A DNA stretch of 64,000 nucleotides from CAWGGS01 sp046704745. Lineage in GTDB: Bacteria > Desulfobacterota > Desulfobulbia > Desulfobulbales > Desulfocapsaceae. The notes beneath the pieces were generated by a model, which was given only the letters and a program-made list of their open reading frames with translations, was not told the DNA's origin and did no database searches. Below, piece after piece: positions 42,983-51,425 of the stretch. The stretch is taken from the NCBI GenBank assembly GCA_046704745.1, contig JBJKRL010000101.1:1-64000 (forward strand). Direction: 5' to 3'. The first letter of the stretch is position 1, and every line of letters begins with the position of its first letter. The position numbers and the translations under genes were made by a program.

Positions 42983-45106
42983 ATGGGAGAACGTGCAAAT
43001 CATCTGCTGTCTGAAAAAAGTCCGTATCTGTTGCAGCACGCCTATAATCCGGTCGACTGGTACCCATGGGGGGAAGAGGCCTTTGCCAAAGCTGTACGTG
43101 AGGATAAGCCGATTTTTTTATCCATCGGTTATTCCACTTGTCACTGGTGCCATGTTATGGCCCATGAATCTTTTGAGAATCCTGAAATAGCAAAACTTTT
43201 AAATCAGTGGTTCGTCAGTATCAAGGTCGATCGGGAAGAGCGTCCTGATATCGATCAGATGTATATGGCAGCTACCCAGATGATGTCCGGTGCCGGCGGA
43301 TGGCCCATGTCTGTTTTTTTGCTGCCTGACGGAAGTCCGTTTTATGCCGGAACCTACTTCCCGACCCGTTCTTCCTATCAGAGGCCGGGCTTTGCCGACC
43401 TGCTTGCGGCACTGAATAAAGCCTGGGCGCAGAACCGGGTTGAGGTACGGCAAATCGCAGTCCAATTGGTCAGCCGGCTTGGTCTGGAGAGTAGACCTGC
43501 CGCGGCAGCCGTACGGGGGGACGCCGCCCAGCGCTGCTATACTCTGCTGGCTCAGAGCTATGATGACGAAAAAGGCGGCTTCGGAGATGCCCCGAAATTT
43601 CCACGATCTGTCGTTTTTTCCTTTTTGTTTGACCGGTATCGGAGGACAGGAGAGGAAGCGGCCAAAGAGATGGCTCTGCATACCTTGCGCCAGATGGCCT
43701 CCGGGGGGGTGTACGACCATTTAGGCGGCGGATTTCATCGTTACTCCGTTGATGCGGATTGGTTCGTTCCCCATTTCGAAAAGATGCTCTATGATCAGGG
43801 ACAGTTGGCGCATAACTATCTCGATGGCTTTCTTCTCACCGGTGACCACCTGTATGCCCGCGTGGCACAGGAAATTTTCGACTATGTCATTTGTGATATG
43901 CAGGATCCCGGAGGGGGATTTTACTCGGCTGAAGATGCGGACAGTATCAACCCGTATGCACCGGAAGAACACGGTGAAGGAGCATATTATCTCTGGATGC
44001 GCGGGGAGGTTGAAGACCTGCTCGATCCGGAAGCCGCAGAGCTGTTCTGCTACGTTTATGGAGTTGAAGAACACGGCAATGTCCGCCAGGATCCTTTGGG
44101 CGAATTTACCGGCCGAAATATCCTCTCCCTCGTTCATGGCCTTCAGGAAACTGCAAATCGCTTTTCCTTAAAACCTGAGGAAGTTGACTTCCGGCTTGAG
44201 GCGGCAAGACATGTGCTGTTGCAGGCTCGCAGTAAACGTACCCGTCCCCATTGCGACGATAAGATTATAACCTGTTGGAATGCGCTGATGATCGGGGCCA
44301 TGGCCCGTGGAGAAAGGATACTGAAGGATGACGGATTGCTGGGGGCTGCAGTACGGGCAGTTACCTTTATCCGGGAAAACCTTTATGATCCGGCAACCCG
44401 GACTTTAATGCGGCGGTATCGGGATAAAGAGGCCGGTTGCGCCGGGCAACTCGACGATTATGTCAATCTCGCAGATGCTCTGTTGGCTCTCTACCAGGCA
44501 GCGCATGACCCAAGCTGGCTTATATGGGCGGAGGAATTGACCGAACGGACAATACAGCTGTTCTGGCAGGATGAGGGTGGCTTCTTTTACGACAGCGTCG
44601 CCGATTCCAGCCTCAAGGTGCGAATGCGGGGTAGCTACGATGGGGCAGAACCTGCCGGCAATTCGGTTGCCGCTCATAACCTCCTGCGTCTTGCCCGACT
44701 ACGGGCAAGAGACGACTTACGGGAAAAAGCACAGAGGCTTTTCTTCTCATTTTCGCAAGTTATCGAGCAGTACCCTCCGGCGCTTCCTCTGATGCTGTCT
44801 GCCTGGCAATGCCTGGATGACGAACCCATGCAAGTGGTTGTTGCAGGCGATAGAGGGGCGGCTAATACCGAGGCACTGCTGCAGGTTGCCGAGCGCCGGT
44901 TTGATCCGCATCGATTGATCCTTCTGGCCGACGGCGGCGAGAACCAGCAATACCTCTCCGAAAGGTTACCCTTTCTTGATTCTGTTCGGCCCATAGACAA
45001 CAGGGCAACTGCCTATGTGTGCGTTGATTTTACCTGCAAGCAACCGGTTTATGATCCGGCAGAGCTGGCCCGGCTGTTGGCGGAGGCGGATGGCAGGGCC
45101 GGCTAA
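42983..45106 (+). CDS. YyaL/SSP411-type thioredoxin-fold protein (DUF255)
   Basis: A 707-residue cytoplasmic protein. The N-terminal third is a thioredoxin-like domain with the motif STCHWCHVM near residue 53 and the family start NHLLSEKSPYLLQHAYNPVDW. The rest is a six-hairpin (alpha/alpha)6 domain with GGVYDHLGGGFHRYSVD, YNPSAED-like YSAEDADSIN and GGFFYDS, as in N-acylglucosamine epimerase-like folds. The family is conserved from bacteria to humans (SPATA20), and its activity is not established. A strong AAAGGAGG lies 7 bases before the ATG. It lies 171 bases downstream of encapsulin on the same strand but behind a hairpin, so joint function is uncertain. Confidence 0.9.
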   Translation: MGERANHLLSEKSPYLLQHAYNPVDWYPWGEEAFAKAVREDKPIFLSIGYSTCHWCHVMAHESFENPEIAKLLNQWFVSIKVDREERPDIDQMYMAATQMMSGAGGWPMSVFLLPDGSPFYAGTYFPTRSSYQRPGFADLLAALNKAWAQNRVEVRQIAVQLVSRLGLESRPAAAAVRGDAAQRCYTLLAQSYDDEKGGFGDAPKFPRSVVFSFLFDRYRRTGEEAAKEMALHTLRQMASGGVYDHLGGGFHRYSVDADWFVPHFEKMLYDQGQLAHNYLDGFLLTGDHLYARVAQEIFDYVICDMQDPGGGFYSAEDADSINPYAPEEHGEGAYYLWMRGEVEDLLDPEAAELFCYVYGVEEHGNVRQDPLGEFTGRNILSLVHGLQETANRFSLKPEEVDFRLEAARHVLLQARSKRTRPHCDDKIITCWNALMIGAMARGERILKDDGLLGAAVRAVTFIRENLYDPATRTLMRRYRDKEAGCAGQLDDYVNLADALLALYQAAHDPSWLIWAEELTERTIQLFWQDEGGFFYDSVADSSLKVRMRGSYDGAEPAGNSVAAHNLLRLARLRARDDLREKAQRLFFSFSQVIEQYPPALPLMLSAWQCLDDEPMQVVVAGDRGAANTEALLQVAERRFDPHRLILLADGGENQQYLSERLPFLDSVRPIDNRATAYVCVDFTCKQPVYDPAELARLLAEADGRAG

Positions 45107-45181
45107 CCAACTACTGAATTTTCCGTCTTTTGGTATCCTTATACGGTGAATAAACCAGGTAGCAGCGAGTAAAAATCCGGG

Positions 45182-46141
45182 CTAACTTTTCCGGCCCAGA
45201 AGAAAGACTCGGTGCGGGGCGGGATAGCCCTCCACCGTTAATGCAGGATTGTCTGGGTCCAGGAAATCGCTGAAAGATTCAAAAACCATCCAGTCTGTCC
45301 GACGCTGCTCTTTTGATGTCATGGGATGACTGCAGAACAGATTCACGTTTGTGAATCCGGCTCTTGTCATCCAGTGAATGAGGCAGGCTCCGGTGGGAAC
45401 GAAATAGGTCCCCGGGACCTTGGCATAGGTCTTGTCAGGAAAGAGGGCCACCGGGTCGGTGCCGGGGATGGCTTGCGATTCGAGAATCAGAGTGCCGCCG
45501 GGTTTCAGTGCCGCAGAGATATCTTTTAAGACATCCAAGGGGGAGGGGCGGTGATAGATGATCCCCATGAGAAAGATCACGTCAAAGCACTGCGGAAAGA
45601 GGTACAGGTGTTCGACGCCCAAGAGATCGATGAAAAGATTGGCAAGACCTGCCATGCCGTTTAAGGCGGTGAAGCAGTAGTAGTGTTGCAGGGTCGGTTC
45701 CAGTCCCAGGACCAGTTTCGGTTGGTAGGGAGACATGCGGAACATGTAATACCCGTTGTTGCAGCCGATATCGGCAACGGTTTTATCTCTGAGGTCTGGG
45801 AGGAACGGCAGCAGCCTTTGCCATTTCCGCTGACTACGCCATTCGGCATCCACATCAATGCCGAAAATGGAGAAAGGCCCCTTGCGCCACGGCATGAAGG
45901 CACGCAGGTCTTCTCCAATCGCCTTCCTGGCGCTATCCGATATTTCGTCAGCGGCGCCTATGGTTACGATATCGCCGTTGCTGTCCACGTGTCGGGCGGA
46001 ATACTTTATAAGACGTTCACAGGGTTCGCGATAACGTAAAAAACCTTTTTTATCCTGTCCCGCCCAGGTAAGGCGCTCGTTGCGGATGGAAAGGATTTCA
46101 TCGGAGTTTGCCGATGGTGGTAGGAGTGAGAGATAGTCCAT
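45182..46141 (-). CDS. cmoB: tRNA U34 carboxymethyltransferase
   Basis: A 319-residue enzyme that uses carboxy-S-adenosylmethionine, made by CmoA, to turn 5-hydroxyuridine at tRNA position 34 into 5-carboxymethoxyuridine. The family blocks are clear: LRAFMPWRKGPFSIFGIDVDAEWRS-type sequence near residue 80, the SAM-binding VADIGCNNGYYMFRM, MGIIYHRPSPLD, and the end block QRRTDWMVFESFSDFLDP followed by TVEGYPAPHR. The frame runs back to a GTG at 46192 overlapping cmoA, but the ATG at 46141 gives the length of E. coli CmoB. It follows cmoA by 8 bases. Confidence 0.94.
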   Translation of the reverse strand: MDYLSLLPPSANSDEILSIRNERLTWAGQDKKGFLRYREPCERLIKYSARHVDSNGDIVTIGAADEISDSARKAIGEDLRAFMPWRKGPFSIFGIDVDAEWRSQRKWQRLLPFLPDLRDKTVADIGCNNGYYMFRMSPYQPKLVLGLEPTLQHYYCFTALNGMAGLANLFIDLLGVEHLYLFPQCFDVIFLMGIIYHRPSPLDVLKDISAALKPGGTLILESQAIPGTDPVALFPDKTYAKVPGTYFVPTGACLIHWMTRAGFTNVNLFCSHPMTSKEQRRTDWMVFESFSDFLDPDNPALTVEGYPAPHRVFLLGRKS

Positions 46142-46149
46142 GTTACAAA

Positions 46150-46893
46150 TCAAGAAGCCTTCACTGCCACAAAAGAGGCAAAATTGAACCACTGGAAAAA
46201 TGTTTCCACCGAACCAAAACCTGCCCTTCTCATAAGAGCCTTGTTCTCATCGATGGAGAACGGAATAAGAACATTTTCCAGGGATTCCCTCTTTTTGGCG
46301 ATTTCGAGCTCCGAATAGCCTCGCTCCCGTTTAAACAGATGATGGATGTCGATGAATTCCCGGTTCAGCTTACTGTCGGAGCTTATTATCTTTTCACTTA
46401 GAATCAGAAGTCCTCCCGGCCGCAGATTGTCGTAGAGGCGATGAAGGAAGTCTTCTCGGAGCAGAGGACGGATGAACTGCAGCGTATAGTTCAGGACAAA
46501 GGCCCCGGTGCCGGGGCTCTGCAGACGTGTGACATCCTCTTCGATGAAGGTGATGCAGTCCTGTTTGGAAAAGAGTTCACTCTTCAATCGTGCCTTGTCG
46601 ACCATGGCTTGCGAATTGTCGACACCTATGAATTTGAGACCCATGTCCGGAAGCAGCCTGGTCAGCTCAAGCAGTGTCGTGCCGGTAGAGCAGCCCAGAT
46701 CGACAACCCGGTCATTGGGTCTGAGTGTTCCGGCAAGAAGGAGGGCGGCGGCACGAATGACCTCATGGTAAAAGGGAACGGACCGGTCCACCATGTCGTC
46801 GAAAACCTCCACAACTCGCTTGGAAAAGGTGAAATCTTCAGGGATGGATTTCACTTGAAAGAGGGTATCTTTTGTCGATTTTTTTTCTGGCAT
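46150..46893 (-). CDS. cmoA: Carboxy-S-adenosyl-L-methionine synthase
   Basis: A 247-residue SAM-dependent enzyme that makes carboxy-SAM from SAM and prephenate, the donor for CmoB. The cofactor loop reads VVDLGCSTGTTLLEL near residue 60, followed by the acidic VDNSQAMVDKAR and NYTLQFI. The later FKRERGYSELEIAKKRESLENVL block is characteristic of CmoA. Length equals the E. coli protein. It forms a two-gene operon with cmoB, on the minus strand. Confidence 0.95.
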   Translation of the reverse strand: MPEKKSTKDTLFQVKSIPEDFTFSKRVVEVFDDMVDRSVPFYHEVIRAAALLLAGTLRPNDRVVDLGCSTGTTLLELTRLLPDMGLKFIGVDNSQAMVDKARLKSELFSKQDCITFIEEDVTRLQSPGTGAFVLNYTLQFIRPLLREDFLHRLYDNLRPGGLLILSEKIISSDSKLNREFIDIHHLFKRERGYSELEIAKKRESLENVLIPFSIDENKALMRRAGFGSVETFFQWFNFASFVAVKAS

Positions 46894-47226
46894 TGCTTTG
46901 ATTTTATAAAAGAAAATATAGAAAGAGCCGTTTACGTTTTACCTGGGTTGAGACGAAATACTATACCACCAAGCCTTTATTGGGAAAACAGTTAACACCC
47001 CGCAAGGGAGTATATGTATCTTGGATGTAGATGCAGTTATGCGATTTCAAAAACAATTCCCGTTATCTTGTTTTTTATCGGCTTTTTGGAAGTAAGGTAC
47101 TAAGAGGAAAAATAGGCTTGCCATGTTGAGATTATCTCAGTAAACTTGATCTTTCTTGGATGTTGAGTGTCCGGTGGAGGCAGAATTCACTGTCCTCGGT
47201 TTGTAGAATTACAAGAAGGTGATGAT
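46894..47226. other. Divergent gene-free region
   Basis: A 333-base stretch between the leftward cmoA and the rightward small membrane protein. I see no gene, no clear promoter pair and only minor inverted repeats. Confidence 0.35.
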
Positions 47227-47451
47227 ATGAACGGAAAATGGTGGAGGTTTGCAATTATCGGTTTTTTATTGTTTGATCTCTGTCTCTTAGTAGCGGGTGT
47301 CCTTCCCCTTTCAAGTTTGGGGGTGCATGCGTTTCCTTGGGTCGATGGTCTGACGCTGCAAAATTTATCCTTTAGCGGCTATCTCAAGCCCCATATGATG
47401 GGAAATCTTACTATGGCTGCGGCAGTCTTGCTGACAGTTACCTTTCTGTAA
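47227..47451 (+). CDS. Small membrane protein, unknown
   Basis: A 74-residue protein with two hydrophobic segments (about 8-26 and 57-74) joined by a loop that holds LKPHMMGNLTMAA. An AAGG about 7 bases upstream marks the ATG at 47227; the frame runs further upstream to 47167 without a better start. I do not recognise a family. It is followed 86 bases later by the biotinyl-domain gene on the same strand. It could be a genuine small inner-membrane protein; the evidence is the good binding site and the clear membrane pattern. Confidence 0.5.
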   Translation: MNGKWWRFAIIGFLLFDLCLLVAGVLPLSSLGVHAFPWVDGLTLQNLSFSGYLKPHMMGNLTMAAAVLLTVTFL

Positions 47452-47537
47452 AGACGAAGCGTACCGGACCTGTGGTGATAGGTTTCTCATAAGACATGGG
47501 CATATTTTGTCGTTAGATAATTATACAGGCTGGATGC

Positions 47538-48194
47538 ATGGCGAATGAAATAAAATTTGACGAAATCCTAAGTAAATACAGATCGGATCCCTATGAGTAT
47601 GTAGATGTGCGCGCCACTCACACCGGAATTGTCCGTTGTCTGGTGACAGAAGGAGCTGAGGTGGTGGCTCCCAGTGGGAAGTGGCTGCACGTGCCCGGCA
47701 CCGTTTTATACGAGATAACCAGAGAGAGAAATTCAAAGCTTGTGACCTCCCAGACAAACGGAACAGTGGCTGAAATTCACTGTGAACGTGACGGGAAATT
47801 TGTCGAGGCAGGGGAAAAATTGATGACCATTCGTCATCCTTTGAAGAAAAAAGAGATCATCGAAAAAATCTTAAAAGAAGTCCTGTATCTCTTCCCCGCT
47901 CCGGAAAAAGCCAAATATTTTTTCTCGTTGGAGATTCAATCTCGGATTGAAAAAAAAGGTGCTCAGACGGTATCTGTCAAACCGGGTGACGAGATAATCA
48001 CCATGTCCCTGATGAAACGTGATACCCCTGTGTATTATCAAGGAGAGCCTGGTGTGGTTCATTCCGTTTATTTTAGACCGGGAATTTCAGTGGAGCAGGG
48101 TGATCCGTTGATCGGGGTCTGCTCTTCCGAGAAGCTGCCGCTTATTCAGAAGATCATAGCCAAGGTAAAAGCCGATTGGAATGCCGAGGCTTAG
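47538..48194 (+). CDS. Two-domain biotinyl/lipoyl-like (barrel-sandwich hybrid) protein
   Basis: A 218-residue soluble protein built from two barrel-sandwich units. The first (about 24-100) shows GIVRCLVTEGAEV and NGTVAEIHCERDGKFVEAGEKLM, but the loop where a modified lysine would sit reads ITRERNSK, without the usual MKM. The second (about 145-195) reads IITMSLMKRDTPVYYQGEPG followed by VVHSV and GISVEQGDPLIGV, with Lys160 close to the biotinylation position (MKR for MKM, offset by one). A helical linker (about 103-140) joins them. The next gene, 21 bases downstream, is a biotin-ligase-like protein, so this may be its substrate. No carboxylase subunits are nearby. Function is not established. 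Confidence 0.65.
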   Translation: MANEIKFDEILSKYRSDPYEYVDVRATHTGIVRCLVTEGAEVVAPSGKWLHVPGTVLYEITRERNSKLVTSQTNGTVAEIHCERDGKFVEAGEKLMTIRHPLKKKEIIEKILKEVLYLFPAPEKAKYFFSLEIQSRIEKKGAQTVSVKPGDEIITMSLMKRDTPVYYQGEPGVVHSVYFRPGISVEQGDPLIGVCSSEKLPLIQKIIAKVKADWNAEA

Positions 48195-48215
48195 CCCGCC
48201 GGGGAACTTGGTGCA

Positions 48216-49127
48216 GTGATTTACCCTACGGCTGAAGAGCTGAAAGAGTTCATTCTCGATCATGAACTTCCATTGCGCAGCAGAGCATTTGCCGATGCGG
48301 CGACGGTTTTTCGCTTTGGTGCTTTTGTCGGCTCAATCCTGGAGCACCATGATTCTCTCGAGCGCACCATGGACCGTGCCCGAACCTTGATTAACGCCAC
48401 CGAAGACGCCGACAAATCGGTGGCCAGCGGCACGGTTATCACCGCTAGAACACTTACCGGTTCCAGAGGGCGCTTTTCCCGCTCCTGGCATGCTCCGCCG
48501 GGGGGGCTTTGGGGCTGCCTGATTCATGCCAATACACTGCTTCCCTCCTCCCGTCGTTTTCTTTCGCTGGCCGTGGGAGTCGCCTGTTGTGAGGCCGTGC
48601 GGCAAGTCGGGGCCGTAAAGGCCTGCCTGCGCTGGGTCAACGATGTTTTGATCACCCGGAAAAAAGTGGCTGGTTTTCTCATCCAGGGCTATTCCGGTCC
48701 TCGTCGGCTGGAAGAGTATGATCTGATCGGTTTTGGCATAAATTGCAACAACCACGCTTTCCCTCAAGAACTCCAACCAACTGCAACTTCCCTGATTGAA
48801 CAGCTCGGTCATCCTGTTGATCTTCATCACTTTGCTACGGTTTTTCTGGCCAAGGTGGCCTGGACCCTGGGACTTCTCTACTATGAAGAAGCTTGTGAAC
48901 TCAAGGGCGAAGGTTTTTCCCAAGAAGGCAGGAGTCATATGTTGCTCCAGCAATGGAAGGAGCTTTCCGACACCATCGGCCGCCGGGTCATCTATGGCCA
49001 GAATGTCTTCGAAGCCCCTCTCTATCAAGCCACTGTGACAGAGCTGAAGGACGACGGCTCTCTGTTGTTGAAGCTCGACGACGGTACATGTACTTCTGTG
49101 CAGAGTGGAGAAATCCGGTATATTTGA
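48216..49127 (+). CDS. Biotin-protein-ligase-like protein
   Basis: A 303-residue cytoplasmic protein resembling the BPL/LplA catalytic fold. The biotinyl-adenylate loop reads GSRGRFSRSWHAPPGGLWGC (about residues 87-106), close to the GRGRxxRxW signature, and the second block reads RWVNDVLITRKKVAGFLIQG where typical ligases have KWPND. IGFGINCNN follows as expected. The C-terminal part has the small SH3-like domain (YQATVTELKDDGSLLLKLDDG). No N-terminal DNA-binding domain of the BirA repressor type is present, but there is an unusual roughly 65-residue N-terminal extension. The start is GTG with GGGGAA upstream. It probably modifies the adjacent biotinyl-like protein; that is inferred. Confidence 0.75.
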   Translation: MIYPTAEELKEFILDHELPLRSRAFADAATVFRFGAFVGSILEHHDSLERTMDRARTLINATEDADKSVASGTVITARTLTGSRGRFSRSWHAPPGGLWGCLIHANTLLPSSRRFLSLAVGVACCEAVRQVGAVKACLRWVNDVLITRKKVAGFLIQGYSGPRRLEEYDLIGFGINCNNHAFPQELQPTATSLIEQLGHPVDLHHFATVFLAKVAWTLGLLYYEEACELKGEGFSQEGRSHMLLQQWKELSDTIGRRVIYGQNVFEAPLYQATVTELKDDGSLLLKLDDGTCTSVQSGEIRYI

Positions 49128-49130
49128 GAA

Positions 49131-49298
49131 CCTCTTGCAAGACGGTCTTTTTGCCCAAGCCCTGAATTATTCTTAAAATTTTATCCTCGAGGGTAAGCAC
49201 CCTCCGGGTATAAACTTCGACTCCGATATTACTCATATGCCTGTGGTAAAATTGTTCGCATGCTTTATTTCGAATAAACATCCTCATGTTGCAAGAGG
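49131..49298. repeat. 168-base element bounded by CCTCTTGCAA inverted repeats
   Basis: CCTCTTGCAA (49131-49140) and TTGCAAGAGG (49289-49298) are perfect inverted ends, with TGAG next to each. A small hairpin GAGGGT-aagc-ACCCTC lies inside near 49190. It begins 3 bases after the ligase stop codon and lies between it and recO. It has the shape of a MITE-like element or a long-range stem; only one copy was noticed. Confidence 0.45.
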
Positions 49299-49358
49299 CT
49301 CATTTGAAAAACGGATTCAGAATCCAGGAGACCGAGGTGCGATCTGACCGTTCTCCTA

Positions 49359-50153
49359 TTATTTTTTTCTGACTCCTGTCTCCTGATTTCTGTTTTCGGA
49401 ATCCATAATCGTCTTCCAGGAATGGATATCGCGTTGAAAGAGTCTGCGTCCGTAGCGATGCAGTAGTACAAGGGATTCGTTCGTGGCAATGTTTGAGAAC
49501 TGTAGACGGTGAAGTCGATCAAGAGGCAGATTTTGCACATCGGTCAAGAGCCTTATGGTTCCTAGAGAAAGGGGAACTGTTGTCTGGAAATCGTGAGCCA
49601 GGCAGCTTTGGCATAGGAGGCCGCCTGTCATGTAATTGAATCTGTATGCCTGTCCGGACCAAACCTGGAGGTTGCAGTGATGACAAGTCGATAGATCGGG
49701 TCTATACCCGATATGATCAAAAAATCTGAGAAGAAAAATAATTACGATGGGAAGATGGGGCCGTTTTTCATCCAAAGATGCAAGCGCCCAATGAAGGAGG
49801 GAAAACACCCTGTTGTCGCATTCCTTCTCGCTGACACCTATGAGGACAAATTCCCGGATGACGGTTGCGGCATTATAAAGGTCAATATTTTTCCTTAGAT
49901 TTAAAAAACTTGATGTAAGATCGGCAGCTGTGACAATGATAAGACCGCCCTGGCGTGGTTGATTGTAGGTGATATACAATGAGGAGAAGAGTTCCAGCTT
50001 GTTTACGAAACGTCTTTTGCTGCGGTTTGCCCCTTTTGCGATGCCGGTGAGACGACCGGCTTCGGGGCAGAAGAAGGTGACAATCTTGTCTGACTCGCCG
50101 TAGTTCCGGCAGTCAAGAACAATGGCGACGGTTTCCAATTCGGGGGAAGACAT
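49359..50153 (-). CDS. recO: DNA repair protein RecO
   Basis: A 264-residue protein of the RecFOR pathway that anneals single strands and helps load RecA at gaps. The N-terminal OB-fold begins ELETVAIVLDCRNYGESDKIVTFF. A helical domain follows, and the zinc-finger cysteines are present as CHHC near residue 158 and CQSC near residue 181. The polar C-terminal tail (MDSENRNQETGVRKK) lies beyond the conserved part. It reads leftward and is the only gene on that strand between the ligase gene and the repeat copy at 50239-50456. Confidence 0.9.
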   Translation of the reverse strand: MSSPELETVAIVLDCRNYGESDKIVTFFCPEAGRLTGIAKGANRSKRRFVNKLELFSSLYITYNQPRQGGLIIVTAADLTSSFLNLRKNIDLYNAATVIREFVLIGVSEKECDNRVFSLLHWALASLDEKRPHLPIVIIFLLRFFDHIGYRPDLSTCHHCNLQVWSGQAYRFNYMTGGLLCQSCLAHDFQTTVPLSLGTIRLLTDVQNLPLDRLHRLQFSNIATNESLVLLHRYGRRLFQRDIHSWKTIMDSENRNQETGVRKK

Positions 50154-50238
50154 AGGGCGGTGGTGTACGGTTTTGCTTGCAGGACAAAACAGGTTCTAAA
50201 TCTTTAGCCGCTCGCAAGCATTTCTCGCCAGGTTTTAA

Positions 50239-50456
50239 CCCGGATTTCTCATCGGTCCAGGCGGCGTCAGATTCGGAGTATTTGGCAATGAACTATAGTT
50301 GGCTATGTTCATTGCCAAAATACAGAAGAAGACGGCGCTGTCTGGACTGACCTTTGGCGAACACTTTGTACATATGATTTCATACTTGATTGTGCGAAAT
50401 GTCTTGCCCTTCCTGAGAAGAAAACAAATTGACACAGTGTTCATAAGAAGTCCTGG
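50239..50456 (+). repeat. Interspersed inverted-repeat element, copy B (218 bases)
   Basis: It starts CCCGGATTTCTCAT (50239-50252) and ends with the imperfect complement ATAAGAAGTCCTGG (50443-50456). It contains the perfect internal arms GGCAATGAAC and GTTCATTGCC. Long blocks align with copy A at 35948-36189, which is 24 bases longer. It occupies most of the recO-rodZ intergenic region and ends 19 bases past the rodZ stop codon. Confidence 0.75.
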
Positions 50457-50475
50457 CAAAAACTGTGGGCACGGA

Positions 50476-51321
50476 TCACTTGGGCAAAGAGCCGGGAATC
50501 GAAACTGTGATAAACCCATCCACCGGTGCCGGCATCGGGATGACTGTACCGTTCAGAATCAGATGGGTTTTTGTGCCTGCTGCGAGCGTTAGAGTCATGG
50601 ACTTTTTCGGATGCCACTCATATTTTTCTCCGGCGGAGAACGTCAGCTCTTCCGGGAAATCCTCATCGACGGTAACAGTTACCTTGGTTGCTTCCGGAAA
50701 TTCAGCCACAAGGGCATATTTGCCATTCTCGGCTGTATTTTGCAGGGTTCCAGGTGCTGTTTCTTTTGTCGTGGGAGGTGGGAGTGGTTTCGTGACCGTA
50801 ATCGGAGGCGCTCCGGCCGCTGTGTTTTGCTTCGGTTGTTCAATTACCGGCTTGTTTCCGAAACTTCGCAGTTGTTGACTGAGGAATTTTGCCGGATTCC
50901 AGGAGAAATACCAACATATGCCGGTGATGATCAAGACCAAGATGACCAAAAAGCAACCCATAATGGAAAGCGGGCTGATCGCTGGTCGTTCGGCCATTGG
51001 GCTTACGGATTCACCCAGTTTTGAGGGAGTTTGGAAGGTCTTCTTGAGGTTCTTCAGAGAATCGCCCCGTTCTTTTGCATACTGTTCCAGGACATGAGCG
51101 ACATCCACCTCCAGCAGCCGGGCATAGAGGGAATAAAAGCCGCGGGCAAAGGCGTCAGCCGGTAGCATTTTATAGTCCCCGTCCTCCATTGCCTGTAACG
51201 TTGCCTGCGGAATCTTAGTTTCTTCGGCCACTTCCGCTAATTCAAAACCCTTTTCAGTCCTGTGCCTGTGTAAAAACTGGCCCAGGGTTTCGCTGTTGGA
51301 TAAAGAAGAATCGTTCGCCAT
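50476..51321 (-). CDS. RodZ-like helix-turn-helix membrane protein
   Basis: A 281-residue bitopic membrane protein of the RodZ type, which links MreB filaments to the cell-wall elongation machinery. The N-terminal helix-turn-helix (about 10-75) reads GQFLHRHRTEKGFELAEVAEETKI followed by YKMLPADAFARGFYSLYARLL. A single membrane helix lies at about 117-138. A Pro/Thr-rich linker precedes a periplasmic beta domain (about 200-280; VTVTVDEDFPEELTFSAGE). It is upstream of nothing obvious in an operon; the SurA-like gene lies 104 bases upstream on the same strand and may share its transcript. Confidence 0.82.
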   Translation of the reverse strand: MANDSSLSNSETLGQFLHRHRTEKGFELAEVAEETKIPQATLQAMEDGDYKMLPADAFARGFYSLYARLLEVDVAHVLEQYAKERGDSLKNLKKTFQTPSKLGESVSPMAERPAISPLSIMGCFLVILVLIITGICWYFSWNPAKFLSQQLRSFGNKPVIEQPKQNTAAGAPPITVTKPLPPPTTKETAPGTLQNTAENGKYALVAEFPEATKVTVTVDEDFPEELTFSAGEKYEWHPKKSMTLTLAAGTKTHLILNGTVIPMPAPVDGFITVSIPGSLPK

Positions 51322-51425
51322 CTGTCGTTTTCCAGGTAAAGGAATAAGGAGCTTGTATTAATACATCCTTGCCTCTATTTTCGGCAAGTCAAAACATGGT
51401 TGTAATAAAAACCGGCAACTCGCCA

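Noticed and set aside
49265..49540. 91-codon minus-strand frame
   Set aside because: It overlaps the end of recO in another frame and the inverted-repeat element; not a plausible gene.
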